DNA from: Arbacia lixula
Taxonomy: Eukaryota > Echinodermata > Echinoidea > Arbacioida > Arbaciidae
DNA length: 64,000 nucleotides
Assembly: GCA_963669155.1 (NCBI GenBank)
Contig: OZ022582.1
Span: forward strand, 28,155,773-28,219,772
Reading direction: 5' to 3'
The notes under the pieces are model-generated. The model was given only the letters and a program-made list of their open reading frames with translations. It did not search any database and was not told where the DNA came from. Shown here piece by piece: positions 1-12,572 of this stretch. The stretch's first letter is position 1, and each line of letters begins with the position of its first letter. Made by a program: the position numbers and the translations under genes.

Positions 1-690
1 GTATTTTTTCCTTGCCATGCTCAAGAGAGAATGTGGAAGAGGTTATTTTTGTAATATCATTTTAGAGCTATCATATCACTGAAATAAATGTTGATGATTG
101 GGTTATTTGTTTTGCTTCTGGCTGATCTGTCTACACCTATAGCACATTATGTTGTTTGTGATTGACTCATACATATTTTGCCTATGTTTGTATAATTCAT
201 TTACTTGTTTGTCCAGCAAATCGTTCATAATTTCCCAATATTCTTTCAACGTGATAGATTCTGTCAAAGATCAGTTGTGTGACACAATTAGTTCTGGCAT
301 TTTGGAGCAAAAATGATATTTCTTCCTGAACTGTGTCCTTATTTTAGCTAGATTCTGAATATATCTGATCAGGACAGGCAAATTGGAAACATAAGGGAAA
401 ATTCAGTGACTTTCAACTACTATGTTATATAGTCACACCTTAGAATATGATATATCAAGTAAATGAAATATATTGTATTGCTCCCTCACACTTAATTAAA
501 CAAATAGGATTATCCTTCCTGCAAGATATCCCTCATTATCTTTTGAAATATTCATCAACCCTCTCATCTCATGAAGGGAAAGGTTGGCTGTGAGGAAATG
601 TGGTTTCAGGTATCAGGAGAAGAGTTCAAATTTTGTTTGACATATTGATACCTTTAACAACATTATTGTAAGTTGTATCCTGGGGGAAAG
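1..690. other. AT-rich noncoding DNA, nothing recognised
   Basis: No exon-like conserved peptide, RNA gene or repeat with a second copy in the window was seen on either strand. Confidence 0.6.
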
Positions 691-715
691 GCTCACTGCA
701 AGAAACTTGTTTCGG

Positions 716-1002
716 TTGGGACCTGTTTCTGTTCTGAATTAAAAGTGTACTTGCAAGTAGCAAAAAAACAATCATTGCCGTTAATGTTACAATTGCGACT
801 TTCCCCTTGTGAGGGGGGGAGATTTGCTTTAAGGAAATTTGGTTTGGTTTGGATGCCGATGGAAACAGCTCCTGTTCTGAGTGTTTCAAATGTGTACTTG
901 TAAGACACAAAAAACAATCGCTGCCTTTAATGATTGCGATTGCGGCTCTCACCTTGTGTGGGGGAGAGGTTTGCTTGGAGGAAATTTGGTTTGGTCGGGG
1001 CG
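716..1002. repeat. Two-copy tandem duplication, ~146-bp unit
   Basis: Two diverged head-to-tail copies: 'aaacaatcattgccgttaatg'-type sequence near 768 recurs near 914, and the G-rich motif plus 'ggaaatttggtttggt' near 832 recurs near 978. On the minus strand an open frame across 626-1048 therefore shows a repeated peptide (PNQIS.KQ.SPPHK twice). The frame has no recognisable domain and is explained by the duplication, so I do not call it a gene. Confidence 0.8.
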
Positions 1003-1348
1003 TCAGGCAAGGAGGAGTCGTCGGGAGGGGAGTATGCGTGAGTGACACACGAGGCGATAATGCCCCGATGAGTCAGGGGACTCGCTGGCTCCATTCAAAG
1101 CTGGCTGACCCTGTGATGCTACCAAACTAGCCAGCCAAGCCAGCGCTAGGTAGCGGGCGAGCTAGCGCTGGCTGCCCGAAATGAAAACCAGGGTCCTTTG
1201 AAAAATGGATCAGAAGGGAAATGATCCTAGATGCAAGTAGGCCATGATGGTTAAAGATGGAATTTACCCTACTTCTATTTGAAATCTAAGACTTTAGAAA
1301 ACTTGAAAATTTTGAAATGATTTTGTTTTGATTTTCCTTTGCTGAAAT
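1003..1348. other. GC-richer noncoding segment with GCCAGC/GCTAGC motifs
   Basis: Bases 1080-1180 carry repeated short motifs (ctggct, gccagc, gctagc) that can pair with each other. There is no coding signal. A degenerate short repeat or a regulatory segment is possible. Confidence 0.4.
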
Positions 1349-2130
1349 CTAAACACAACAAAAAATAAGTTCCCCCCCCCCCCTAAGAAAAATAGCATAT
1401 CTTTTTATCGTAGAGGTTTTGAGCAATATAACTTGGCAGGATTGTACCTTTACTTGTTGACTAACTTCTGTGTGAAAATCACATTAATCCACTCAGTCAT
1501 GCATGAGTGAGCACACATTAAAAGCATAATTGTCACTTTTCAAAAGACACAAGGGTAATTTTGGGATTCTGTCATATGAATTTTTAATGAATTCCATTTT
1601 TTGTGCATAATTTATGTGTTCTCATTGTTTGTCATCCATCTCTCAACGCACTTACACCTATCCCGTTACTTAACCTATTGTTCTGGTTGAGTGAGCACAG
1701 TTTAAAAAATATTCATCCCTCTTGAGTTTGAAACTTTTGAAAGCCCTTCATTTTTGTGAAAAAATAAAACTGGATATTTTGACAAAGATGTAACATGACC
1801 TGTTAGGTGAACATAAGAAGTCATTTCATTTTCATGGCATAGTTGAGTGAATACACTTTAAAAATCGCACAAGAAATGCCAAAATGTATTGTTAAAACGG
1901 CATAAATAATTACCCTTGTGACTGCTGAAAAGTGACAATTTAGCCTTTTATGTGTGCTCGCTCATGCATGACTGAACAGATTAATGTGATTTTCACACGG
2001 AAGTTAGTCAGTAAGTTAAGGTACAATCCTGCCAAGTTACGTTGCTCAAAACCTCTGCGTTAAAAAGTTATGTTATTTTGCTTAGGGGGGGGGGGGGGGG
2101 GGGGAGGGACTTACTGTTTTTGTTGTTTAG
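1349..2130. mobile_element. Fold-back element with ~200-bp inverted arms
   Basis: Left arm (about 1350-1560) and right arm (about 1908-2130) are inverted copies. 'taagttccccccc' is mirrored by 'gggggagggacttac'; 'gaggttttgagcaa' by 'ttgctcaaaacctc'; 'aacttggcaggattgtacct' by 'aggtacaatcctgccaagtt'; 'catgcatgagtgagcacac' by 'gtgtgctcgctcatgcatg'. The arms contain a poly-C run (from ~1372) and a 20-base poly-G run (2085-2104) at mirrored positions. The short motif 'gagtgagcacac' recurs inside the loop at ~1688 and ~1844 in diverged form. There is no coding capacity, so this is a non-autonomous fold-back or MITE-like element. Confidence 0.85.
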
Positions 2131-5100
2131 TTTGTTGGATGTTTTTTAAGTAACAAAACTTGTTATGCCCTAGATAAGTTCCTGTTCTCACTCACTACTG
2201 AATTTGAATAAATTAAGGTGTGGTTTGTGATTAATGGTATTTATTTTATGATTTGTTCCCATTAATTATGACAAACATATTTGTGAGGACATATGTGACC
2301 CCCTTGGGTGCCAGACAAGATCATCATCCATAAGATTTGAGTGTATTTCTTTTGCCATTGTATCAATGACAGATAAAGATACATACAATGTTACAATTAA
2401 CAATATAAGTATAATTTTCAATTTCTTCCTACAATCCTAAATATCCTTGCATTTCTTTCATTTCTTTCTTTTTTTCAACTCGATAAAAAGGGTGAAATAC
2501 CCAAACTCTACAACCAGACGATGTGTCTGACTGTGTACTTTTTCTGAATAGTATTAGTTTGGAAACCTACAAAGAACATGTCATCCTTGTATGGCTGTCA
2601 CACCCATCTCACATGGTTCATGCCCTTTGAGCCAGCCAGCCACAGAAACAGACCTATATTTACCTTTGTCTGTTGTTCTCTGCTAATCTTGAGGCCTGGA
2701 TTTGTCTATTTTAAAAGACACGGGGGCCCTCATTTTGATTCCTCTCTCTCCTCCCTGCCCGACCTCACCCCCTCCTTCCCCCACCCCTCTAGCAGTTGAG
2801 CTCTGAGCTCTTATTTTTTCCATAAAGAGGGTAATCTATTGCTGTAATTTCTATCTAATTAAGTCCCCCTCCCCCGCCCCCCACACCCAAAATTTGTTTT
2901 TAATTCAAAAAAGGGGGAAAGAAGACATATTGAGCTCAACTTGCACCTATTCCAACCACCCTACCATGTATGTTTCCACCCACTCTTACCCCCCCCCCCC
3001 TCCCTATTGCTTCCACCCATATCCCTACCCAGGAGGGGGACTAATCTATCAACGCCCCACCCCATCCCAATGATAAAATCACATGTGGACCCAGGACGAT
3101 TCAGCCCCTGCACAGCAAAAAAGAGCCCATTTTACTAACAAAAGAGCCCATGTGAATAGAGTATAATGCACAATAAAATTCAGCTTCTCTATATCATGAT
3201 ATAAGGCTCGAAAAATACCCCCCCCCCCCCCTTTGAAACCATATACTTTCCCCTGCCCCACCCTCAACTTGCTGACGGGGGTACTGAAGAGTTAAAAGGA
3301 GTGACAAAGCAAATGTTGGTGCATCTTCTCCCAGAGGCTGGTCTATTCCAAGTTGACACATGCTTAATGCTTAATCCACCTCCCTGTCTGCCTACAGGAA
3401 ACAGGAGTATATAGGCAATTGATTTTGTCATATCATGCCAAAACTCTGGGGGTGGGGGTGCATGAATGGGGTGGGAGAAGGGGCAGGGGTGAACATTTGA
3501 TTGAACTCTTAGTGTGCTGAGAACTTTCTTCTTTTTTTAATATTTCTTGACTAATACCATATTTTGACTCAGAACCGTTAAAAATAGTATGTGTTTTCTT
3601 TTAATACATGATGCTTTATTTTTATCAGTGGACATTTACAGTTGTATGATCCTTCATAATCTTAGAGGAGTTAAAGAGAGGGAAGCCCATTTATGAAAGT
3701 CATGAAACTAATGATGATGTGTATAAAATCTTACAGCGCTAACTTCATAAACTTTTTCAGAAAAAGTGACAATTTATCCTTGTTTATGTTTGAAACGTAG
3801 CGACAAAAGTCTACATTCAGATACGTCATTGCAGTGGACAGTGGCATGGGGAACCATGATGTGTGCTGGTTGAGGTCCTTATCTTGAGGCGAGATATTAC
3901 TACACAATATGGTAATATCAAGACATCACACCTATCTTGTCGGTGAATGAAATTGCTCTGTCCGTTACTGAGGGGAAAATATCAGATGAGTTACGGTAAT
4001 GTTGTGGTATCTATATTGAGTCTCTAATTTCCACCAATACTCTGGTGCAATGATATTGCAAGTTTACCAGAAAATTTTTTTGAATGTAACATCAAAAAGG
4101 TATAGAGGACCTTGAGGGTTGTGAATTGTTTGTATTGATGTCTTGAAACTTTCAGAGAATGAATGGTTTTTATCACCAGTGGGAACTGGTGAGTAAAAGA
4201 CTCGTGTAATGCTGTCATACCATGACTACTAGCAGTTAATGATATTATGGAATAGCAATATCACACCACTAGGAGGAAGGAAATTGTCCCAATGTATATG
4301 GTTCCTGTGAGACATCTGATGCAATCAAATTTTTGTTTGAATGTTTAAATGTTTGAATGGAATAGCCCCTGTGTAATATGTGACACATACCTAATAGAAA
4401 TCTTAGACCTTACAAGAAGTCCTTACTTATCACCCCCTTCCCTAAACAAAAAAAGACAACAAAAATTATAAGCTTCTGTGGATCTTAGTCATTCCAGTCA
4501 ACATTGGCAAAAATTATGGTGTACATTACCTGGAAAAATAAACTATTTACTGTAATTCACTGAAGAACTGAATGTTGATTATTTTTTTTTTATTTCTTTA
4601 TTATTTAAAAAATCACAAATTACAGTGTCAATGACATTTGAGGATGCTAAACTTGTGTCATGTCACATGCATCATTTTATTCTTGTTTCTTCCTTTGACA
4701 AGAGACATGCATTTTTTATATGCTGCGCATTATCATAATTGTATTCAGAATACTTAATTACTAGTACTCCTAATGAAGAGAGAACATCCATCGTACAGAT
4801 TAAAAAGTAATTGTGTGTTCCTGATTTTGAAACAAGGGAGTGTTGATTCTTTAATCCTGGTAGGATGACGGTTCATATTTTAATTTCTGTGTCTCCATCC
4901 CAAGCTTGTCCGTACCCTCTAATGAGCAGCTTGACAAATCCAAGAACAAGCTCTGCCATGTTACAGATCTTCTCCTTTTAATTAGGCTTGATTAACTACT
5001 TCCCGAAGGGAGAGTAACTGTGCCAGTCCTCTGCTACTGATCTTCCGATGGAAAGTATCCACCTCAAGTTAAGAATGAATGAAATGACACATCTGTGTAA

Positions 5101-6104
5101 TGAATGGCTGCAAGTTCTGGTAAAGAACAAAGAAGAATTTAGATGTGTTTTTATAATGTAGTTCGTTATTAGCATTTGTACGTGCGTCATACAATAGAGT
5201 CATTTTGATGAATTAATTCTAGGGAACTAAAGAAACTAAAAAAAAATGTTGTGAGAAAGGCTTGGAACAGAAGATAAAAGATGTTGATGAGAAGGTTTTA
5301 AGAAAAGATGAAGAAAAGGCAATACAATAGAGAAAATGTTGTAAATCAGACAAGGTGAAGTATATTGAACAGTATGATACAAAATATATTTTGCATCTAT
5401 GTTTTAACATTAAAAGGCCAGCTGCTGAATTCACATGTGATATAGAAGAACCATTTTAGAAGTAATACCATTTTGATAATTTGCAGAGAAATAACAAAAA
5501 TTACAATGTACATGTAAAGTGCATGTCCTCCCCCCTCCCCCGGTAAAGCATTGGGCAATCAATAATATACCAATGTAAAACTTACGATGCAGTGCAACCT
5601 GCTGTAGGGGCCACCTGTATAGAAAGATCACCAGTCCTGTTAGACCAAATATTTTGTTGCCCCTCAAACAATATTTCTCTCCAACAATGTTTCCCATTGA
5701 ATCCTACATTAAAGTGACCAATACATGCAAACCACTTGCTTATTAAGTGTACATTTCTTTAGTAGCTTGAGCAGTCTTCATGTAGGTTTCACTGTTTGGT
5801 ATTGGGGGTGATGCTGCAAAGCATGACAGCACAGCTTGAAGAGCCAAGGAAATATTGATCCACGTAAAGTACATGTAAGGCCACATCTAGGCCAGTGTTG
5901 CCCCAGAAATGGAAACATTGGGAGGAGAGGAAATGGACTAAGCGGGTCACCACCTTCCTGTATTAGAATACACCTCAGCTTAGCGTACAATGCCAAGATG
6001 ATATAGAGAAGCCCCCGCATCGGGATTAATTAGACCAATTAGTTGTCTTCCAGGGCTAAAATTAACCTCAGCGGGGATCACACCTGGTGATCGGCTGGTG
6101 GGAG
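2131..6104. other. Noncoding DNA, no gene recognised
   Basis: AT-rich sequence with homopolymer runs (poly-C near 2990 and 3221, poly-T at 4581-4591). Short open frames here have no recognisable domain and no splice context. Confidence 0.55.
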
Positions 6105-6310
6105 CCAAAATTAGCACCTTTCCCTGGGGTATATATATACGGGCTGACCGGTCTGGTAGGAGCAGGACTCGCTGACCAGTCGGTCAGTCAGTCGGTCGGT
6201 CAGGCCTCGTGCATGTGTGGGTGGTAGGAACTGGTGTCCACCCTCTTGGTCAGTCTCTGTGGTTTAACCACTGAGGTAGCTTGCAAGACATGACATTAAG
6301 AGCATGTCCA
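6105..6310. repeat. Local direct duplication, copy A
   Basis: Bases from 'ttagcacctt' (6111) through 'gtatatatata', a '(gg)tcagtc/gaccagt' rich block, 'ggaactgg.gtccaccctct' and '(g)acatgacatta' recur in the same order 650 bp downstream at 6755-6950. Copy A has an expanded cggtcagt block at 6175-6203. Confidence 0.7.
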
Positions 6311-6754
6311 CACACAAAAAGCATATATTCTATAAAGAAACGTTGCATAATAAATCATTGTATATAAATAAGCATCCACACACACAATTTCATCATATGG
6401 TTTATCATGAAGTGATGAATGTTGTAAGTGTGAATACAGGGTGTGAGGCCATTGCGTCATGCAGTACCTTAATCATGACAAATCATAATGCAGGACATGG
6501 AGATGCCAATTTGTAAAGAACAAAGACAAATTCTTCCTGTCAATGATACAATTATCATGATATGAAGGATATGCTTTGGTGTAGTTTCGTTAGGCACATA
6601 CTGCTGATCAATTGTATAACATGTATAGAAGAATACAACAATCGATGCATTTTTTAAATCCATAGTAATTGAATGATGATGTTGTAATGATAGTCATGGG
6701 AGGATAAGAGGAAAAACTAATCAAATGGGTTGATTTACGTCTTTCAGGTGGAAG
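6311..6754. other. AT-rich spacer between duplicated segments
   Basis: No second copy and no coding signal seen. Confidence 0.4.
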
Positions 6755-6950
6755 GTTGGAATTAGCACCTTCCTCTTGAGTACATGTATATATCCTGACT
6801 GACCAGTAGGTCTGGGGGAAATCGTTGACCATTGATTGGTCAGTGTTTGTAACAGGAACTGGGTGTCCACCCTCTGTGCCTGATGTGCAACATGTTAGAT
6901 CAATGACCAGTATGTGGTGTCATACACTAAGGATATGACAAAGCATTGTT
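6755..6950. repeat. Local direct duplication, copy B
   Basis: Diverged second copy of 6105-6310, sharing 'ttagcacctt', 'tgtatatat', 'tgactgaccag', 'ggtgtccaccctct' and the tail 'aggatatgaca'. The divergence suggests an old duplication. Confidence 0.7.
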
Positions 6951-7540
6951 TACAACAAAACAAAAGATGACCAACAGCAATGACATTTTTTCCATTTCCA
7001 TTTCATCCCATATATTTTTGGTTTAAAACACCAAGAACTGAAGCTAAAAATAGTCTTGTTGGAAGTGTTATGAAAATAAAAAATCACCTCTCCTCTTTTC
7101 ACTTTTCTTTTCCTTTCTTCACACCATAAGTGTGTCAATTGGCATTACCGAGATATTTATTTATTTTACTAGGCTTTAACTTTTTTTTTTTACCATGCAT
7201 GAACTTTGCTCTGAAAAATTTATATATAATTTAGATGAAGCAGCAGAATCTCTAATAAACATTTAATGTGGATTTCATAGAAAACTATTGAGCAAAATGA
7301 AAGTAAATACAAAATACATGTGTAGTTCCATGTTTACTGAATGTTCTATTGAGAAAAGCTAATTGATAGTGTTAGAAAACTGCAAAAATGTGGGAATTAA
7401 ATACTTAGATAATATATACTAAAGATGCAAGATGCATATCTTTTGGGTAAAGAAATCCAAATCATTTGAAAAGATAAGGCTGCAAAATATGCTCACATTG
7501 CAGAGTACAAACTTGGATTCAATGTAAATGACCTCAGCTC
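6951..7540. other. AT-rich noncoding DNA, nothing recognised
   Basis: No coding, RNA or repeat signal beyond short homopolymers (poly-T at 7181-7190). Confidence 0.5.
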
Positions 7541-7790
7541 CCCTAATATAATAGCTGGTTTAAATAGATCGCCCCTCTCTGCTCAAGCTCATGATATGGA
7601 AGCTGTAGTGACGTTGCATCTGGTGCTGCCCACCTCCCTCCCTCCCTCCCTGGCCGTCTCGGACCCAGCGAGGGCTCCCACGGGGCATGGGGGAGACATG
7701 AAACCTGATCTGGCTCTCCTCCCCACAGACACCTTGCACCTAATTTAGAGCAATTAAACATTTCCTCAGGGAGCTGGTCCACCCATTTTT
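7541..7790. other. GC-richer, non-repetitive segment
   Basis: A compositional island in AT-rich surroundings, with a ctccctccctccctc tract at 7632-7650 and otherwise complex sequence. No exon was recognised. It could be a regulatory element, but no conserved motif set was identified. Confidence 0.3.
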
Positions 7791-7794
7791 TTCT

Positions 7795-8450
7795 GTGCCA
7801 GCCGTTGCTCTCTCTCCCCCCCCCCCCCCCTCTCCTGTGTGTGCGCTTCACCCTCTATTACCACTCTACCACGCAATTGCTGCCCCCGTGTTACCCCTCT
7901 ACCAGTCCTCTTCTTCCACTATGTTACCCCCCCCCCTCGTATCCCCTTTACATTGCTCCTTTAATCCATTAACCATGTATATGTAATTTATGCATTTTTT
8001 TGCACAAGTAATACACACAAATTCCAATTGGTAATAGTTTATCTGGCTCATGAAAGGGAGATAGTTCAGCAGGCCAATTTTTCTACCAAGTATTGCCTCC
8101 TTCATCCGCACTCATTGTTTTTGGCCAAGAATCACTCTCCCTCTTTATATTACCCCACCATTGCACCTTGTACCAGTCTTTTGTGGCCCCATCTATCCCT
8201 CCATCATCCCTTTGTCTCATTTATATGCCAGACAACATGTTCCTGTTATATCACCTTAAACATGAACACCGTACCAGTTCTGCCACACCCCTGTGTTACC
8301 CTTGCATTACCCCTGAGATCCCTGTTATAGTCTGTACATTTACCTCCACTTTTATCACTCCACCTCAGCCAGTTCTGTGTTACCCCTCCACCAACACTAT
8401 GTTACCCCTGCCTCACCCCCTGCATTACCCTAGCGATCCCTAAGACCTAA
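7795..8450. repeat. Degenerate C-rich repeat region
   Basis: The phrase 'ttacccctctaccag' and relatives (ttacccccc, attacccc, gttacccctcc) recur many times, giving short frames of low complexity. This reads as a degenerate minisatellite and not as coding sequence. Confidence 0.55.
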
Positions 8451-10420
8451 AGACCTAAAGACCAGGAGTGGCCCTGTCCCACTTTCTGCCCTCCAATCCC
8501 AGCCGCTGCACCCCCATGCCCCCAGCACCCTCCCACCCAATTATAAATCATATCGGAAAAGCCATTACCAGCCTAATATGGGGAGTGATTGGATAGCAGC
8601 TTATTCAAAAACTTCCTTTGTTACACTTTTCTTGTTTGTTCAGTGTGGGATTTTTTGTATTTTATTAATAAAGACCCGTTGTTCCTGAAAAAACACTCGC
8701 CCCTGTTGGGAGTGAGGGGAGGGAGAATGTATATTTCATAAGTTGTTAATTGCATATGTGCATTGAACCCTTTAAAATGTAAAAAAAAGTAGTAGTAGTT
8801 ATAAGTCGAAATGTATGCTCTAAAATCAAGTCTTCTCCTCTACCTCCAGATTTTTTTAGTTCAGCTACATCTCTCACATTACAAAGTAAAATGTGTAAGA
8901 ATGAGTAGAAAATTGTTTAATCTTACCGTGGAGAGATGTGTGTCTTTATCACCATTTTTATGTAACTAGTTTTGAACAAAGTTCTAGATGATTCATATTC
9001 TTCTCAATTATAACAAAAAATAGTTCAAGGTTTCAGCATGACTTGTCATTATTTTGCTTCTTTAGTAAGAGGAAATGTGAAGTAAGGAGTGACTACCTAG
9101 TTTGTGAATGTGTTTTATGATGGGAGTTTTGCCAAATCAGTTCAGGGATTTCACATATCAGCCTTGCTTAGTGTGATACCTCCACCCACAATCAAACATA
9201 AGACTGACACATGTTGAGTGAAAACGGTTTGCTCATGTGCAAAGTTAAGTTAGAAAGAGAATGCTGTTGATGATTATTGATGATAGCAAGAAATGATAAA
9301 CAATGATGACAAACATTTCTTTCCTGTTTCAAATTCTCTTCTTTTTCCCTACTGCGATCTTCTTGGTTTCATTATCATTTATAAAAGCACCATTGCTCTT
9401 TTTTTATTCTTTGAGATATAAAATGCAAGGCAAAGTTTCAAATGCATACTTTGTGAATGACACCGAAGATGCAGTTCAGTTCAGTTCATTTGATCATGTC
9501 CAAATATAGATTAGATACGGAAATCTGTCTCCAGACACAAATATCATTCACCAAGTAGCTGGAAAATTCTTCAAGACACAAAAATACTCCCTGATGTGGA
9601 TTGCAAACACTGGCCGGAAGTTCATTGCGAGGTTATTCCCAATGTCTTTATCCATCCCTCGGGCGCTTTGACCAGATCTAGCACTCACATCTTAACTATT
9701 GCTGTTGTTTCTTATTTACTAGTAATCCATTGAGCACCTTGGGACACTGTAAATGTTGTAGTATAATTTTGAATTACCAGTTAATGTGGTCAGCATGTAT
9801 ATCATGTTGAGGGTGCTTAGTGCAGATTCAAAGTGTCGTGATCCATCTTTGGTTTGAGACTCTAAATGAAAAAGCATAAAAGATCCTTTCCGATCAGTGA
9901 CCACGATTATGAAGTCCGAAGATTGAATGGCTCCCCACTTCGTACAAAAAGAGGTCAATTTAGGAAAAACGGTAAGGTGAACTGAAGTGTTTCATAATTT
10001 CAAGTAGTGTGAGACCTAAGCTCAAATCAAAGTAGTTCATATTAACCTCCATTCTCTGCATTGTATGCCAGTTCTAAACACCTCATTTCCCCGCTGCATG
10101 AACTTAATGGAATAATGACATGTTTGCTCAGTGAGTCAGTGAGAAGGGAATACTCTGAGATACGATCAGGGTTCATTAAGGCAATTATGTCTTGAAGACA
10201 AAGATGGTGAGGATGATATAGGGAATGTATACAAGAGTATAGAGACCCTAGGACCCTGGGCAGCAAACATGTGAGCAATGTTTAACCTCCCTTGACCTAC
10301 ATGCATCTCAAGATGGCTCTTCTCCCTTCTCTTCTCGATATCATTCCTTCTCTTCCTCACCTGTATCGTTCACTTTTCTCCTGTTAATCACCCTCTTCTT
10401 CTCCTTCTTCTCTCTCCTAT
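8451..10420. other. Noncoding DNA, nothing recognised
   Basis: 'agacctaaagacctaaagacc' at 8442-8462 is a small local tandem repeat. Otherwise no gene or repeat family member was seen. Confidence 0.5.
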
Positions 10421-10471
10421 TTACTTGTGTACCTTTCTCTTCTCCCTCCCCCCTCTCTCTTTCTCTCTCTC

Positions 10472-10523
<52 letters not shown>

Positions 10524-10548
10524 CTCTCTCTCTCTTTCTCTTTCTCTC

Positions 10549-10579
<31 letters not shown>

Positions 10580-10740
10580 CTCTCTTTTTCTCTTTCTATC
10601 TTTTTCTCTTTCATTTCCCCTTTTCTCCATTTATCTCTCTTCACTTCTCTTTTTTCCTACTTAACTTTACTATATCTGCTCATCCACTCCCTCTCCATCT
10701 CTCTCCTCTCTCTTCCATCTCACTCCCCCACTCTCTTGAC
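10421..10740. repeat. (CT)n polypyrimidine tract
   Basis: Nearly pure C/T on the plus strand, with long (CT)n at 10475-10517 flanked by interrupted CTTT repeats. All long frames here (Ser/Leu/Phe-rich on +, Arg/Glu-rich on -) are artefacts of the repeat. Confidence 0.95.
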
Positions 10741-11306
10741 TCTCCTTTTCACTCTTACTGTGTGCCATCCATCTTTTCCGTACACTATAAAGAGGAAAGA
10801 AATGACAAGAAATGTTTTTAAAATGTGCAGCTCACCTGAGGAGTGGATGCTTTCTATGAAATGAGCAGAATTGAGCAGAATATATAATATATTCTAAAAG
10901 AGATAAAAAAACAACATAAAGAACAATTGTCTGCCTCAATCCTTACTTTGAAGCGCTAGTTTTCATTGCCCATTGGTGAACTTGAGATCAAGGTTTGGTA
11001 AGGGGTGGGCAGAGTGTGACTCCTTGGTGGGACTGAGCGACATGAAAGTGATGGACATATTATGGAGCGGGGAAGAAGCAAAGGAAACTTGTTGAATTAC
11101 TTCAAGGAAACAATTGTGAGTCCCCTGCCACCTTCACAGGGGAGATAGGAAATATTATGAGTCAGTCCTTCCGTCCGTTTCTATTTCCAACAGCAACAAA
11201 AAAAAAAAAATGTCAATGTATTTCAGGGTAATCCTTGGCCTTATGGGATGTATAATCTATGTTGGACTAGTTTGGTCCAGTGCTGAATAAATTAGTGCTC
11301 AATGTA
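10741..11306. other. Noncoding DNA, nothing recognised
   Basis: Complex sequence without a splice-bounded coding segment or second copy; poly-A run at 11197-11209. Confidence 0.45.
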
Positions 11307-11462
11307 GTTTAACCCTCTCATTACAAAGCCATAAAAACCTCATTTATTTGTTCCACATTGCATGCACCTATGTTACTGGAGGGTTAACCCTCTCAGTACC
11401 AAGCCAGGAAAAGCCCTTTGACTCACAACACATTGCATGCACCTATGTTACTGATGGGGTGA
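11307..11462. mobile_element. Short GTTAAC-bounded element, head-to-tail dimer
   Basis: Two units of about 76 bp. The first runs 'tttaaccctctcattac' to 'tgttactggaggg', then GTTAAC (11382-11387). The second runs 'cctctcagtaccaagcc' to 'tgttactgatgggg'. Both contain 'cacattgcatgcacctatg'. They match the 57.66-57.99 kb array in reverse orientation. Confidence 0.75.
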
Positions 11463-12131
11463 AGTGCTCATGCTGATATGTGGCCAAGTACAAAAAAAAA
11501 CCCTGGCTGACAATATGTTACAATCTTCTTAAACAAGAAGAATGCATTGAACAATCTTATTAGCTTTGCTCTGAGTCTGCCTTTAGCTTTTGCTTTACTT
11601 TTTATGGAAGTTATATTTGTAGTCAAGAGAATACAGTTTTGAAGGAATGTCTGTATGAAAATGTAGAGCTGTGTTGTTTGCTCTGAGTCAGTTCGGAAAA
11701 AAGATAATCAGCTGGAAAAAAACAGTTCTGTTCTGAACAACTGCAACACTTGGTATAAAGCTTTATATGATATTGATGCATGTTTGTATGTGTTATACAT
11801 ACCATTCCAATGGGGTAGTATGGAGTCAGGCAGAGAAAGAGTTTACTTAACTTCAGAGATGGTGACAGAACACTGTATTTTACATAACATTTGTTCAGAG
11901 AGATTTAGATATATCTTTCTTTGGATTTGATCCAGCAGCCACGATTCTGCTGTTTCACCAGTTGTTCTGCGGAGTTGAAATGTGGTGACATAGGCCCATT
12001 CCCACCTGTGCAATATCATCCTGTGCAATTTCCATGCTCAATGAAATGATTACTATTATGTAAGCCTAGCATTCAGATCCCATTATATGCAACTCAACAT
12101 AGTTATATGTGCACTACTTCCTAGCTGTGTG
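11463..12131. other. Noncoding DNA, nothing recognised
   Basis: No coding signal or repeat relationship detected. Confidence 0.45.
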
Positions 12132-12311
12132 CTTAAACTCCTTCCCTGCCACACTCCATACTGCCCTATGGGAATGATGTGTATTGCCAGTGCAAGAATG
12201 CCTCAATGGTGCATAAACAGTTAACTCCTTCTCTGCCAGACTTTATACTGCCCTATAGGAATTGTGTGTATTACCAGTGCAAAATTGCCTCAACGGCGTA
12301 TAAAGAATTAA
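12132..12311. mobile_element. Variant short element dimer (~88-bp unit)
   Basis: Two head-to-tail copies, each with 'taaactcctt.cctgcca', 'atactgccctat', 'gtgtattgccagtgcaa' and 'gcctcaa.gg.gcataaa'. They join at an agttaact motif containing GTTAAC (12220-12225). The layout parallels the shorter family, but the internal sequence differs. Confidence 0.7.
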
Positions 12312-12572
12312 ACAGGAACAAAGCGGATGGCGTTTTGCCATGAGAACCTAACTCACTTTTAAGCTTCTTAATTCAGCTCACTTTAAACTTTTTTTTCTTG
12401 ATAGTTTAACCTATTGGGATGTAATGAATGTACATGTATTATGAGCTGTCCAGCCCATATCATTCAGAAATCTACCCTGTTTGATCATGAGGATTGTGGA
12501 AGTCTTTTACTAGTGAACAGGAAACACAACAGTTGTATTGCCACATTATGCCTGTGTTGGCAAGCACAGGGG

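Noticed and set aside
10417..10864. Long Ser/Leu-rich (+) and Arg/Glu-rich (-) open frames
   Set aside because: They are direct translations of a (CT)n/(GA)n tract in several frames at once.
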